NCBI GenBank assembly: GCA_015179025.1
Contig: WHUX01000002.1
Coordinates: forward strand, 930,001-994,000
DNA length: 64,000 bases
Source of the DNA: Terfezia claveryi
Taxonomy: Eukaryota > Ascomycota > Pezizomycetes > Pezizales > Pezizaceae
Reading direction: 5' to 3'
The position numbers and the translations under genes were made by a program. The notes beneath the pieces are model-generated. The model had not been told where the DNA came from. It saw only the letters and a program-made list of their open reading frames with translations, and searched no databases. Positions within the stretch are counted from its first letter, which is position 1, and every line of letters starts with the position of its first letter. This document shows, piece after piece, positions 50,135 to 62,000 of this stretch.

Positions 50135-50533
50135 TACAGCGTCTGGCAGTGCAACCGGACAGGCAGTGCAACCGGACAGCTAACCTGGGTGGGCTAGTAT
50201 GAGCGTGGCAAGTCTGAATGGCGATCTGTAGTTACCGGTAGAAACAGATGAAGAGAAGAACGTAAATATTCATGACATGTACAAGTACACATAACTAACA
50301 GTGTGCGCAAGGTTTAAATAGAGGAAATGGAGAAATATTTTTAATAGTAGATGCAACGTAGATATAAGCTGAAGAAATGCTGCCATTTACTGAAGAGACT
50401 TGACCGTGTACAGCCAAGCGCAGCCAGTTTACCTAACCTTTTTTCGATTAGCTGTCCGGTTGCTCTGCCTGTCCGGCTACGAGGGTGTTGTGCCAACCAG
50501 ACTACCTGTCCGGTTGCACTGCCAGACGCTGTA
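50135..50533. mobile_element. TA-flanked TIR element, copy 2
   Basis: Bounded by TA at 50135-50136 and 50532-50533. Terminal inverted repeat CAGCGTCTGGCAGTGCAACC plus GGACA is perfect at both ends (28 bp counting flanking bases). A second GGCAGTGCAACCGGACAG follows at the left. The body matches copy 1 at 27458-27789. It carries its own 28-bp micro-insertion at 50477 and lacks the one found in copy 1. The left TA coincides with the end of a solo CCAACCAGACTA (50125-50136). Confidence 0.85.
50477..50504 (-). mobile_element. TAGTC micro-insertion, 28 bp, 9-bp duplication
   Basis: The insert begins CTACGAGGGTG and ends TTGTGCCAACCAGACTA, between exact CCTGTCCGG at 50468-50476 and 50505-50513. 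Same length and nearly the same sequence as the insert at 19380. Confidence 0.85.
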
Positions 50534-51880
50534 GTTGGCGTAGTGAAATGTCGGAATACAGAAGGGACAGCGGCAGGCGAAAGTGGCTCTGGCACGAGTA
50601 TGGAATATTTCCTCTAATATAATTCTTCTCCCTCCACATCCCCCAACAGATGCGTACTTAGCTGTGTTCTACTACGTAAAGTGTGGAGAGAGCGAGCCCC
50701 CAGCTAAGCTAACGTTCCCCAAATTAGCATTACAGAGGACATGCGGATGCCGTTTAATTGCGGACGTAGCGAGTTAACATGGAGAATATTATTAGCCAAA
50801 TTGTTTATGCGGACATGCCAATATTATGCGCGCATGGTTCTGCAGATAGTCCGCAAATGCATGCATATGCAGGCTGTCCAAATAAGAAGCGCCTCGCTAT
50901 AACGGACCGTCTAGGAGACCCAACTGTTCAAGGGTTGTGCAACCAGACTACTACGGGTACATACAGCTACAGACGGATATGCTGATTAATTTATATTTAA
51001 ATTGATCAAACGTTCCTATATTACCCTATGCAGAATATCAGTATACATATGCAAATTTCTTCTACCGAGGGGTAGGAACTGTAGGTAGCCAGAAATTACT
51101 GGTTTGCACAAGCCCCTCGAAAGAGGGCCAAAATACAAGTATCATCATACCCTGCATAAAATGTCTACCGGTGAATGTCTTACTACACCTGAATATGTGG
51201 CAATAACCAATCATGATCATAAGAGAAAAACTTCCCTAATATCTTTATTCTGTACATAGGAAATAGTTATATTCCCATTCATATATTATATGTCAACTTA
51301 AGCTTCAGCCAAGCGAATGCCTCTCCTTCCTACCGTTAAGACATGTCCTTCCTGATGTCGAGTGAAACTCTGAATATTCACTGTAAGACAAATCTCATCA
51401 ATTCATACCTCCAAACTCGTCGCCAATGGTTTAAAAACAATGACTGGGTACTACTGACTACCCTGCATGAACTCCTTACTTGAATCTAGTGAAAATGTTT
51501 GGGCACCAACTTCATAAAAGGCTTCCGGATATGATGATTATGTATGGGGTGAGTTTCATTAATGGCTTCTGGATTTGATGATTATGTATGGGGTGAGTGG
51601 TAGTGAAAGAATTATTGGCCAGAGGTTTGGAAGGACATCCCGGAGTCGCTTTTCGAGAGTCTCTATACCGCTATGCCCTGCTGTGTAGCGGCCGTCATTA
51701 AGATGAGATGTCGGAGTGTTTTTCTTGGTTTTGTTTCATATCATATCATATATATATATATATATATAGAACTCCCACTACGGTAATCTTTACATACCTA
51801 AGCTTAAATCATGTGCGCTAAATCAAGTTATGCATGAAGCCGTCCCCTCACGCTATGCCTAATGCGAGTCATGATTGCTA
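50534..51880. other. Repeat-island gap
   Basis: About 1.35 kb without a supported gene. Includes a solo TAGTC-type copy at 50935-50950 and an AT microsatellite near 51738-51768. Confidence 0.5.
51738..51768. repeat. (AT)n microsatellite
   Basis: CATATCATATC leading into an uninterrupted alternating AT run. Confidence 0.85.
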
Positions 51881-51950
51881 GGTAGCGTTTAGTCTGGTTG
51901 GCACAAGGTAGCGTTGTAGTCTGGTTGGTAGCGTTGTGCCAACCAGACTA
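51881..51950. mobile_element. Serial TAGTC insertions at one site
   Basis: GGTAGCGTT (51881), insert TAGTCTGGTTGGCACAA (51890-51906), GGTAGCGTTG (51907), insert TAGTCTGGTT (51917-51926), GGTAGCGTTG (51927), then TGCCAACCAGACTA in opposite orientation to 51950. Three copies of the target 9-mer and three motif units lie within 70 bp. Confidence 0.8.
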
Positions 51951-52005
51951 ACCGACAACCAAGCTTTTCTCAAGAACTTTCCTCTTACCCTAGCAGTCAG
52001 CAAAA

Positions 52006-53191
52006 ATGTCGCTACTATCCTCAAATCTATCCACCAGGGAGATCATCTCTGGAATTTCAGGGTCAATATCGCTTGCCAGTTGGATCCTTCTTCTGGTGTG
52101 AATATTATTCTGATCAAAATCAGGGCTCTGCGAGGATCATCTAACATGAAACACTTCACAGGTACCTCAGCTTATCGAGAACTTCAGAAATGGGAATGCT
52201 GAGGGGATTTCGACGACATTTCTCCTCACTTGGCTAGTAGGAGATATTGCCAATCTGGTTGGTGAGGAGCCGAGCTTGTACACCATTCAATAGCTTGACT
52301 AAACAATCTATGATACATCTAGGTTCAATATGGGCGAATCTCCTACCAACCGTTATTGCGCTGGCACTTTACTATTGCTTTGCCGATTTTGTGCTCCTGT
52401 CTCAAGTTCTCTACTACAACCAACAGTCGAGACGGCGGAACGCTATGGAGATACAGCGCCAGTATTCCCATGAACAGCGAAATCATGTCGATACAACGGC
52501 TCCTAGTGACCCGACTCAACCTCTGCTTCCCAACCGGGAAAGTACGGGTACGCAATCCATTACGTATCGTCGTCAGTCCGCTTCTAGACGGCGAGATTCT
52601 TTGTCGGCATTAATTGAGAAGAAACCGTCCACCAGGACAATGATAACTAGGAATCTGCTAGCTATTTCTGGAACATGTTTAGCGGGAATTCTCGGGTGGT
52701 TTATTGCATGGAAGACTGGGGCATGGAAAGTCCGAGACGGGACTCCAGGCAACGCTCCTCCGGATATTGGGGCGGAAATTTTGGGATATATCTCTGCTGT
52801 CCTTTATCTCAGTGCGCGCATACCACAGATAATACAAAATCACCGAAAAAAATCATGTGAAGGTATGATATATTTTAATCACACCCATCATATTAGGACA
52901 TACTCTGACAATTTTTAGGGCTATCGATACTTTTTTCATGCTTTCACTACTTGGAAATTTCTCGTACGGAGCAGGGGTATGTTGGTCAATTTCCATGAAG
53001 CCTTCAATATGACAGGATTTAACTGTGCTGCGCAGATCCTCTTTCACTCTACGGAAGGAGACTATGTTATGGCTAATTTAGCATGGTTGATTGGGAGCCT
53101 GGGAACAATGGCCGAGGATGCCATTATCTTTTATCAATTTTCAATCTACAGAACCGAGGGTGAAGAGGACAAAGATAGTGCAATTGTATAG
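52006..53191 (+). CDS. PQ-loop vacuolar amino-acid transporter (Ypq1-like), one-base break
   Basis: Seven-helix PQ-loop protein; family members export basic amino acids from the vacuole. Exons 52006-52095, 52162-52261, 52323-52862, 52919-52976 and 53036-53191. The start MSLLSSNLSTREIISGISGS is followed by SISLASWILLLVPQLIENF, the first PQ loop, completed across intron 1. Then come TFLLTWLVGDIANLVGSIW and ALYYCFADFVLLSQVLYYN, a long polar loop and the second PQ loop (ARIPQIIQNHRKKSCEG). In exon 4 the expected LSILFFMLSLLGNFSYGAG is only read if the T6 run at 52931-52936 had seven T; as written the coding total is 944 nt and the frame breaks. Exon 5 resumes ILFHSTEGDYVMANLAWLIG, with the typical end. 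Confidence 0.85.
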
Positions 53192-53354
53192 GCACAATCT
53201 ATATGATTCACATGGTATGTACTATGTTAGTCTGGTTGTTATTATTATGTTTTCTTTGTCACGCTTAAGTAGTTACCTTATGTTCCTAACCGCAGCTACA
53301 TGATATTATATTGGTATAACCACCTGATTATTACACGGAATTAGCTCTGAAGTT

Positions 53355-53364
53355 TAGTCTGGTT
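53355..53364 (+). mobile_element. TAGTC micro-insertion, 10 bp
   Basis: The insert TAGTCTGGTT lies between TCTGAAGTT (53346-53354) and TCTGAGGTT (53365-53373): 9 bp with one mismatch. A solo TAGTCTGGTTG lies at 53228-53238 just downstream of the PQ-loop gene. Confidence 0.65.
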
Positions 53365-53674
53365 TCTGAGGTTTAGCGTTTTGATTCCCAAACCAGTCTG
53401 GCAATCCCCCCAAGACACAACTCGTAGCCTGGAAGTGGAAAACTCGGCGATAAACAAGTTTCATAGTGCAAGAAATCGAGAACAGTTCTGCATATCACTT
53501 TCTTTTTTTACCTCTCGTTAAACCCAGCACCTACGTAACCCAGCATCTACGTGCACCTAAACCCGATAAACCCAGAGTCAATGGAAAATTTTGGTCGCTC
53601 TCATACCAAGGAATTACAGAAAGGAATATGTCGAATGAATAGAATGAAAAATATAGCGGAAGAAATTAGGTTGT

Positions 53675-54207
53675 TTAGTCGAACAATCCGAAGCCCATGT
53701 CCTCATCCGACTCCTATGGTTGTAGTTAGCAGCGGGCCAACAGAAACATAATATTGAAGGTGACCGACCTCCTTCTCCTCAGGCTTCTCCTCCTCTTTGA
53801 CGGCCTCTGGGGCGGCGCCACCAGTCGTAGCACCACCAGCTGGAGCAGCTGGGGCAGCACCTCCTCCGGTTCCGACGTTCAACAAGAGATCCTTCACATC
53901 TTTGCCCTCCAAAGCCTATATCATCAAACCCGACTCAATCAGTGAACATTCCTCCACGCATGTTCCTTCATGTCGGATAAGTGATAGTGGGGGATCGTGC
54001 CTTAGCGAAAAGAGTTGTCCAAATGGGCTCAACTTCCTCGACCTTAGCAGCCTTGATGATGGTCTGGAGCTTATCTGCCTATTGATAACGGTCTTCGTAA
54101 GTCCCCATTTCATGTATTTCAGCTCGTGAAGAACATACGGTGATTTCGAGACCCTCATCGGCGAGAATGAGGGCGGCATAGGAGACGGCCAACTCGGAGG
54201 TAGACAT
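53675..54207 (-). CDS. RPP1: 60S acidic ribosomal protein P1
   Basis: Stalk protein of the large ribosomal subunit that recruits elongation factors. Exons right to left: 54139-54207, 54001-54078, 53769-53915 and 53675-53713, 110 aa. It starts [20 protein letters not shown] and continues [40 protein letters not shown], an Ala/Gly/Pro hinge, a Glu/Lys stretch and the invariant C-terminus [12 protein letters not shown]. Intron 2 (53916-54000) starts GCACGA after AAG, so it is a GC-AG intron; no GT donor would preserve the protein. The last exon encodes only the C-terminal 12 residues and stop. Confidence 0.95.
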
Positions 54208-54476
54208 TGTATATGTGCGTTGGATGATGCGTCGAAAACTACAGAGCTATCGTTGTCAAGTCGTGCTGAAGGTGTTTATCGGCTAGGCGTAATAGTACGT
54301 ACCGTTTAGGGTCGTTCGTTGGTCGTTGGTCGGATTGTTCATATGGTTGGCCTTACAACAAATTGGGAAACTAAGGGTATGCCCTACCTCAGAACAATTG
54401 CTTTGTGCATCGTTCCAAGTACGTGCCAACTTTAGGTACGCTCCTCCTGTACCTTCCAAGGTTAGCTTGAGATTGC

Positions 54477-56295
54477 TTGGCTTCCATCATCAGTAGCACA
54501 CCTTCAAAGATACCAACCTTGTCGAAGTCAAAGCAGATTCAATTCATACACATGAATATCACCATGAGCATTGGCGCTGAAGACCAACACCAGTTTTATC
54601 TCCACAAACTGAAGGAGATTCGTGATCATCTTGGGCAAGTCAGGAAAGATAGAACCGTCTACGTCCGCTCCGAAGATGTATTGAAACAGTACCGCCTATT
54701 ATGCCAGCAGATTCACGCTGTTGCACACATGGATAAAGACAACGATGAATTGGGCGGTCTGAGCAGGAGTTCGTACTCCTACTTCCAGTTGGACCCCATG
54801 GGAAGCTAACAAGCCTAGTTTACCTTCTCATTACAGACTGTTTTCTTCTGGTGTCGCTGTTCTTTTTGACTGTTGGCAAAAATAATGAGCCACCAGCCAC
54901 GTACGGCCAGCCCTACGTTACCCTGAATTTACTGATGTTGCAAGCTAATGATACATAGATTTGCTACACTAGCCGTCATCAAGGTTTAGTGGATACTCCC
55001 ACTATTCATATCCGAGTCCTAGAACTAACAAAGACATAGCGCCTCATACACCATTTAACAGAGTCAGGAAACTTCTCTGGCAAAGATATCCACCCAATTG
55101 AACAGAAACTTGCGGAAATAAGTTTTATCATCGACAATGGAAAGGAAAGCCACCCACTGGAAATCATTGCACAGCTTGAGCCTTTGGTCAGCGACTCCTA
55201 CGCAGCTCTCAAGCCGCTGAAGGAGAAGCTCTCACAGATTTCACCTGACTTACAACCCCTACACGAGAAGTTGGTATCGATTCGAAGGTCTATTAAGGGT
55301 TGCGAGGCTCGGTCATCAGTGAGTTTCTATGCACTCGACGGTTTCAATTTGTTAATAACCTCCCATAGTTTGCTGCCAATGATGTCAATGATTTCAAGCG
55401 TCAGCTAGATGAAATTGAGTCTACTAGGGTCGACCGGAAGTTTTTAGCATCTGATGGCAGTGAACCAGTGGGCCAGGGAATTGTTTCAGAGCTTCTGGAA
55501 AAATGCCATAGCCTCGCAGACGAAAGTTTGCGGAGGTAAGTGTAAAGGTTGTCCAAAGGCATGTCCCAAAGCTGAATGGGCCCAGGCGGGGGTCAATTGC
55601 ACCTTCTCTCCGCCCAATTGCCGAAAAGTTGTTCAGATTAAAATCATGCCTGGAACGACTATCGGTTACACAGGCATGGTCATTAAGAGAAACAGACCTT
55701 TATGACTACATTACTCAGGTTCAAGAAATTGATAGGTCTCGTGTCGACGGAAAATTTCGAGATGAACATGGAAGCGCTCCTGAGGATGGACAAAGTGTAT
55801 AGTATGAGCTATTAATATCTTGGAGGTAATATAGCTAATGGTTTTTCTCAGACTCTGTTATACTTAGTTCGAAAATGTTATATGCATATTTTCAGCTTGC
55901 TGGTATCTAGTGAAGTAATACAAGTTAGAACCTTATTTATTTCATACGCTGACAAAATATTTAGCCTGTTAGTGAAGGTTTGACACCTATTTATAATCAG
56001 TTACAGACTGTACGGCGCTGCCTATCAGAGGTGCAAAACTCTGGAGGTATCTCATCCGCAAGGGACTTGTATCCTTATAGTATGAAGGTATCCGTTCCGG
56101 TAGCCTCTGCTTTAAAAGACTATACTCACCGTATATCAACTGTGACAGCTTGTGTCCATCGATAATCTGAGGGTTGACGGGAAATTTATGGTAGGAAGTG
56201 ACATTCCAGAAGGACAAGGAAGAGTCAATTCCCTTCTAGCGGAGTGTTTTGAGATTGTAGGCGACCTGCGAAGTGCAATTGACGACTCATCTTGA
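54477..56295 (+). CDS. DUF2408-family protein (multi-exon, exons partly resolved)
   Basis: Fungal family of unknown function. Recognisable coding segments in order: FYLHKLKEIRDHLGQVRKDR near 54600, FSGKDIHPIEQKLAEISFII near 55080-55140, LEPLVSDSYAALKPLKEKLS and LQPLHEKLVSIRRSIKG (55175-55305), NDVNDFKRQLDEIESTRVDR with GQGIVSELLEKCHSLADES (55380-55530), VQEIDRSRVDGKFRDEHG (55720), TLLYLVRKCYMHIFSLLVSS (55853), VSEGLTPIYNQLQTVRRCL (55970) and IDNLRVDGKFMVGSDIPEGQ to the stop at 56293-56295. The repeated RVDGKF and GQGIV/GQGRV blocks are family marks. The N-terminal start (54477 or the in-frame ATG near 54552) and several introns are uncertain; no clear lesion was found. Confidence 0.6.
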
Positions 56296-57504
56296 TCCGC
56301 ACACCAAAACACTGTTATGAATGGATGATCTTGGATAATTGATTTCTCTTCTCTTCTCTTCTACCCTTTTCTCTATTTTCTTCACTGTGTTTGTACTATA
56401 CAGTACTGTACAAGGGCTTCTGATGTTTTACTGCCATAATTGATTGAGCCAAATCAGGTGTAACGACGGAGATTTATTTTGATTGGTTGTAGCTTCGGCT
56501 AGAGTCGCTGTATGATCAGCCTCATTGGAAGTGCAGGATGACGGTTGTGGTCTGCATCTAGATGAGGTGACAGACGGCAGAGTTGCTACGTATACCTTCC
56601 CGCATCAAATTGCATATCTATGAAACAGGGCTATAATCGTCGCTTCCTTACGAATCACTCTAGGCCACAGGCAGGGCGGGGCCTCGGATACCATCATCAC
56701 CACATAGCTCTGCGATATCGTTTAGCATTATTATTCAATGTACCAGTATACGTCCATATGCAGTCTAGGACTAGCAGGGAGCAATGTAACCAGTATATGA
56801 ATGTAAGCCATAGGTACTCAGGACCGGGTACCGCATCACGCTTCTGCTGTCCACCGTGATTTCCCCCGGTATTTTTGCCCTGCCCCCTTCCCCGGGATTT
56901 TAATGCTTTGTTTGCTGGAAAGTAGAACGTTGCGGTCTCAGCTCGCAGCCCAGTCCTCGGCCAGAGTCACGGGTATTCCTGCACAACCCCGGATTATCAT
57001 CACTTGGCAGCTTCCCTCCGCCTACGCGGGTTAGGACTTTCTCAAGTTGTAGAAATCGTAGGAGTGAAAACGCCTCAGTAGCCCAGGCATCACAACGTTC
57101 CGATGACTCGTGTGTTGCAACAGGTCTAACTAACAGTAAAAGTATGCAAGCAACAAACGTGAGTAAGCTTCTTTATGTTCTTGGTTCCCTGGTCTACCAA
57201 CCCCCTTGCAAAAATCGAAACCCCCTTCCCACACCAACTCACTCTCCACCCCAAATACAACCCAACCAAATAAACCACCCCCATCTCTTCTCTTCCCTCC
57301 TCTTTACTTAACACTCCGTCCCAGCTCCTCTCTTTGCCAGTACTACTATACCAAATCCGCACTCACTGTACCTCTCCTTTCTCCCTACCAAATCAGGTGC
57401 CCTTGTTTATCTTGTACTGACATCCGCGTTACGTGGATAGCTAGCATTTAACGCTTATCTTTGTTTGTCTATACCTAGATCTCCTGAGGAAGCACTAATC
57501 AACG
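56296..57504. promoter_or_regulatory. RHO1 upstream region
   Basis: About 1.2 kb with no supported gene. From 57180 to 57440 it is strongly C/T-rich, the typical look of a highly expressed fungal promoter and leader. Confidence 0.5.
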
Positions 57505-58441
57505 GTAAGTTGTATAAATCCTGTCCTGCAACCTTTCCTTCTTCACCACCAGCTTATCTGTGGAATTCACGCAAAACACTAACACCTTTACCTTGACCAT
57601 ACAGATGGCTGAAATTCGTCGCAAATTGGTCATTGTCGGTGACGGTGCCTGTGGAAAGACCTGTTTACTTATGTGAGTTTTTAACCTACGCCGACCTATA
57701 GTATAACTGTTGTCTTGAACTGGCGATAGCTAATCTTCGTGTACAGTGTATTCTCCAAGGGAACCTTCCCAGAGGTATGCACACTGATAGCTCTTATTGT
57801 ATATGAGGCTCAAACCGGTGTTACATCTAGGTATACGTGCCAACTGTCTTTGAGAACTACGTTGCCGATGTCGAGGTCGATGGAAAGCATGTCGAATTAG
57901 CCCTTTGGGATACCGCTGGCCAGGAGGATTACGATCGTCTCCGTCCTCTCTCTTACCCCGACTCCCACGTCATCCTTATCTGCTTCGCCATCGACTCCCC
58001 CGATTCGCTTGATAACGTGCAGGAGAAGGTCTGCATTACTACTCTGTTACTGTTGTGATATTACATATTTAACTGACGAAGTCGATGCTATAGTGGATTT
58101 CTGAAGTTGTTCACTTCTGTCCTTATCTCCCAGTTATCCTTGTTGGATGCAAGAAGGATCTCAGGAACGACCCCAAGACTGTTGCTGAGCTAGCGAAAAC
58201 CTCACAACAGCCAGTCACAGAGCAACAGGTAATCAATTTCCTTTTTCAAGTCTGAACCTAACATATCTAAATTTTCATATTTATCTAGGGGGACAACATG
58301 CGTAAGGCCATCCAGGCAGAGAAGTACCTTGAGTGCTCTGCAAAGACCAATGAGGGTGTTCGTGAAGTCTTCGAACAGGCCACACGTAGTGCTTTGTTGA
58401 GCAGGACAACGAAGAAATCAAAGAAGTGCAGCATTTTGTAA
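57505..58441 (+). CDS. RHO1: Rho1 GTPase with 5'-UTR intron
   Basis: Small GTPase controlling glucan synthase, protein kinase C and actin. Coding exons 57605-57672, 57747-57774, 57831-58028, 58094-58228 and 58289-58441, 193 aa. The P-loop is [11 protein letters not shown]; then [19 protein letters not shown] (effector region), [17 protein letters not shown] (switch II), VGCKKDLR (base recognition, Lys in place of the usual Asn) and CSAKTNEGV. The polybasic tail ends KKCSIL, a CAAX box with Leu that predicts geranylgeranylation. GTAAGT at 57505 and CAG at 57602-57604 bracket a likely 100-nt intron ending directly at the ATG. Start and all junctions are unambiguous. Confidence 0.95.
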
Positions 58442-59009
58442 AGGATATCCAGCTGGAGAAGGAGAGATTAATGACATGATGGATTTCCATAAATGCAGGT
58501 TATCTGTGTGACATTGGTGATGGAGGGCTTGTCTCTGCTGTTTTACTGCATCGTGTCCGGTGTCCAGTGCCTGCTAGTATCACATGAATTGTATACACGA
58601 TGTTCAAATCCGAGAGCCACTCGGAATGGTGTCCTGGATGCTGGTGCGGTATGGGTCTGGAATTTTGTACTTGATGTGTTTCTTTCGGCTTCTGTCGTGT
58701 TTTTCACGTTCTTCTTTTGTCAAGCTCTTTTTGTCAAGCTCCGGTTATACTATAGCCCTTTCCTTATTTCATTTTCTTGGTGGCACTGGCTGGCAGAAGC
58801 AATAATCCTTACACCAGAAGCGAATCTGCAATTTGTGTCTTCAAGCGGTTCAACATATCTATTTGCACTGTAACAATGATTTAAGAAACCACCGCATTGG
58901 CAGTTCATCTTATCTATGAAATTGAGTGAGCCTACTTGATTCCTACATAGAGGACAGTAGTCCCTTTTCACCATGCTGAACCATAAGGCTCAAATCTCAT
59001 ATCGATGTG
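58442..59009. other. Convergent region RHO1/UFD2
   Basis: About 0.57 kb, T-rich on the plus strand. Open frames here look like 3'-UTR noise. Confidence 0.55.
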
Positions 59010-62000
59010 TCAACGTCCATACAATCTCTGCTTGACATTCCGTCTCTCCAGCTTGAATGCTTCAATTTGCGCCTTCAGCTCGACATCTGCAAAGTGTGTT
59101 AGAATGATGTCTCGAAGTGTATGAGATTTAAGCAGGAATTCATACTGGGAACAACATCGTCAATCTTAAGTGGCGATCTGTTGAAGGGGTCCCGTGGATC
59201 ACTCAATAAGTGGGTTTTTATGGTTCCTCTATCAACTGTGAATCGTGATGAAGGTAAGACGACGGGGTCTTGCATCAAGGTCGACAAAATAGGATCTAGA
59301 AATGTAACATGTTAGCCAGCCCGAATTCTAGTGATGAGACAGATCAACCTTACCCAGGAATTCATCAGGTATCTCACCAAGCTCCTCCTCACCCAGTTCC
59401 TCTAACCTCTTCATTTCCTCAACCTCCCGAGCTAGCTTCGCCAGGTCTGCACGCTCCTGACTTGACCTCAGCTCAAATCTAGCCAAGAGCCCTTGAAGAC
59501 TCTCGAATATCTCCGGTCTATAGGAGCGTCCATCCTTTGCAATCGCTTCAATGAAAGATCGGCTCTTTCGAAGGTTAAGATAAACCTCAGAGAAGTCAAC
59601 CAGAAGGGCCTTTGGGTTGAAGCCATACTTCCCCGGGTTCTTCACTTTGAGGCTGGAATAGCGCGGGCCGACCAAGGCATCCAGGTTGTAGTCGAGCATA
59701 CCAGCTAAACGATGCACAATCTCGGGTTGAGAAAAGGCATCCGCTAGGGCGGCTGTGAAAAGTTTAAGCATAGCGACTGTCTCATTTCCCAAGGTCATGT
59801 ATGATGAAGCGTCCTTTTCCGCTTTATCTAAGGCCTTCTCTTTTTCTTCTTTCTCTTGATCGGTTAGGGAAGAGGACGTTTCAAGTTCACGTTGTATCTT
59901 GTGAATATCCCCTAAGGCTGTTAGGGAATTGTCCATGACATATGTGACGTCGTTCAGCAGCAAGGCTACGAATCGAACAAAAAAGTCGGGATTGAGCCTT
60001 TGAGATAAGTGAGCATGCAGAAATACAGTGAAAGGAATCGAAAGCACAACATACCTGCTTTCTATCTCAAGCTTCTCACGATAAGAGTGATTATCCCACA
60101 TCCGCTTTATTAGTTCGGAAATGTGATAACGAACTGTGAACTTCTGATAGTATTGGGATTCAATTTCTAATGTTACAGTCAGCACATAAAGTTCCTACAA
60201 TAAACGCATAGATTTTGTACCTATGTAGAAGTTCATGAGGGCATGCATAAGATGTTGAAGTGCAAATTGATTGCCCATGATAGCATCTCCCAACATTCCA
60301 TTTGGTTTCACCCGGTTAGGCTGTATACCATAGAACAATATTTCAACTAGTTTGGATTTGAGATGTGGGTTACGGATATATGTTGAGTTCCGTAGAAAAG
60401 TAATAGAGAATGTAACTAATTCCTCTGTCTGTGTGCTGATGACAATATGTGGTAACCATCTACGACAGTTAATACCTGCGCAGCTTTCGGAAGGACTGAC
60501 AGTTATACACACTTCCCCACAAATCCGAAACATAATCCTATGTTTTCTACAAAATATTCTGGAAGCATAGCGAATTCATCCGGAGCTCTATCTGGAAGGG
60601 GGAGACTGGACGCCTGTTGTTCATTAATGTATCACAAGGACGGGGAATAGAAGATGCATCATACCTGAGGGGGTTCTGAGGGTAACTTTTGTTGGGGGAA
60701 ACAAGCCGAAGAATCCAGGTGGTCAAATACCGCATGAAAAGCAATGTTCGCGATTGCGAAGTTGCATCATACAGTACGACATCCAAAGCATACCTATAGC
60801 TATGGCCCTTCTCTATTCGATCACGCAGGCGTCCGAGATTTTGGTCATACCTCGCTATTTGAGGCGTCTAGGGGTCACAGAAAATCAGTAACTCCTCTCC
60901 AAGTTTCGTTACCAGCGCCGATCCTTACATTGACCCATCTATCCCTGTCGTGTTGTAGCTGCTCTACATGATTTTCCAGCTCCTGGAGTCTTTTAGCTAG
61001 ATCATCATGCAGCACTTCCGTAGCACCAAGTCCATAATGGTGTGCAGCTACAGTTAGGAAAAAAACTTCAGATATGAAGTTAGAAACTCCATCAAGTTTA
61101 GTTGAATAGTAGGTCTCAGAGGCGTGTTCGTCAGCATTCAACTTCGTCTCTAGTACAATATTCAGGCGAGAATTGCGTCTTAAATACTCTACTTCAACCT
61201 TGCCAATCTAACACCAGTGTCATTGTCAGCGCTGTAATGAAAATGATTGATTCGTCAACATTAGTTTACCTTCGAGTAGCTGGTATCCATGAATGGTTCG
61301 CACAATCGAGTTAAGACGGCAGTGACATTCAACATGAAGCCGTCGGACGCAACGGTAGCCGGATCGACCTAGGATGTTCTGAGCCCATGCCACACGTAAG
61401 TTCTAGAGGTACTCACCTGTAGAGCTGTCCGTTTTGTATTCAAGTTCACGATTTTGGCGAACCAATCAAGAACCTTCGATCGTGTTTCTGGTGAAACTCT
61501 GATTAGAGTATTTATAATGTGGAATAATTGATCCTTCAGCGAGTCAATCAGCATCATTGCTATGCTGTAGCATTATATCAATTACCTGTGTTGTTTGTAA
61601 TGTCATACGCAGCGCCAGGGTTGCATCAGATAGCGCAGTGGCCGTGCGTGCCTTTACTCCCGAGAAATAAAGATCCGTGGTCCTACTCTACTGGACGTTA
61701 GGTGAAGGATAACAAGCTAAGGGCATGATATACCTCACCTGAAGAGGGGACAATCTGAAATATGGGCCAAGTAATGTACCAGTCTCCATGGTTTGTGCCT
61801 CAGTATCTGGTGGAAGAAATGTAGAAGACTTGATCAATAGCGTGGCCAAGGACTTGATGCCTACAATTCTCATCAAAGCCTATCCACATTGTCAGACAGT
61901 GGTTCCACAGATTATCGAAGGTAAGAATACTGACATAAAGATATGGTTTATAAACATCACACATCTCCATCGTACTCAACTTTGTACTCAGAGCCTCGAT

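Noticed and set aside
51881..51950. Repeat-spacer look suggesting a CRISPR array
   Set aside because: Eukaryotic nuclear context, units of unequal length, and the pattern is fully explained by target duplications.
52251..52263. CCAATCTGGTTGG in the PQ-loop gene
   Set aside because: It is coding sequence for the conserved ANLVG segment and lacks TAGTC and any duplication.
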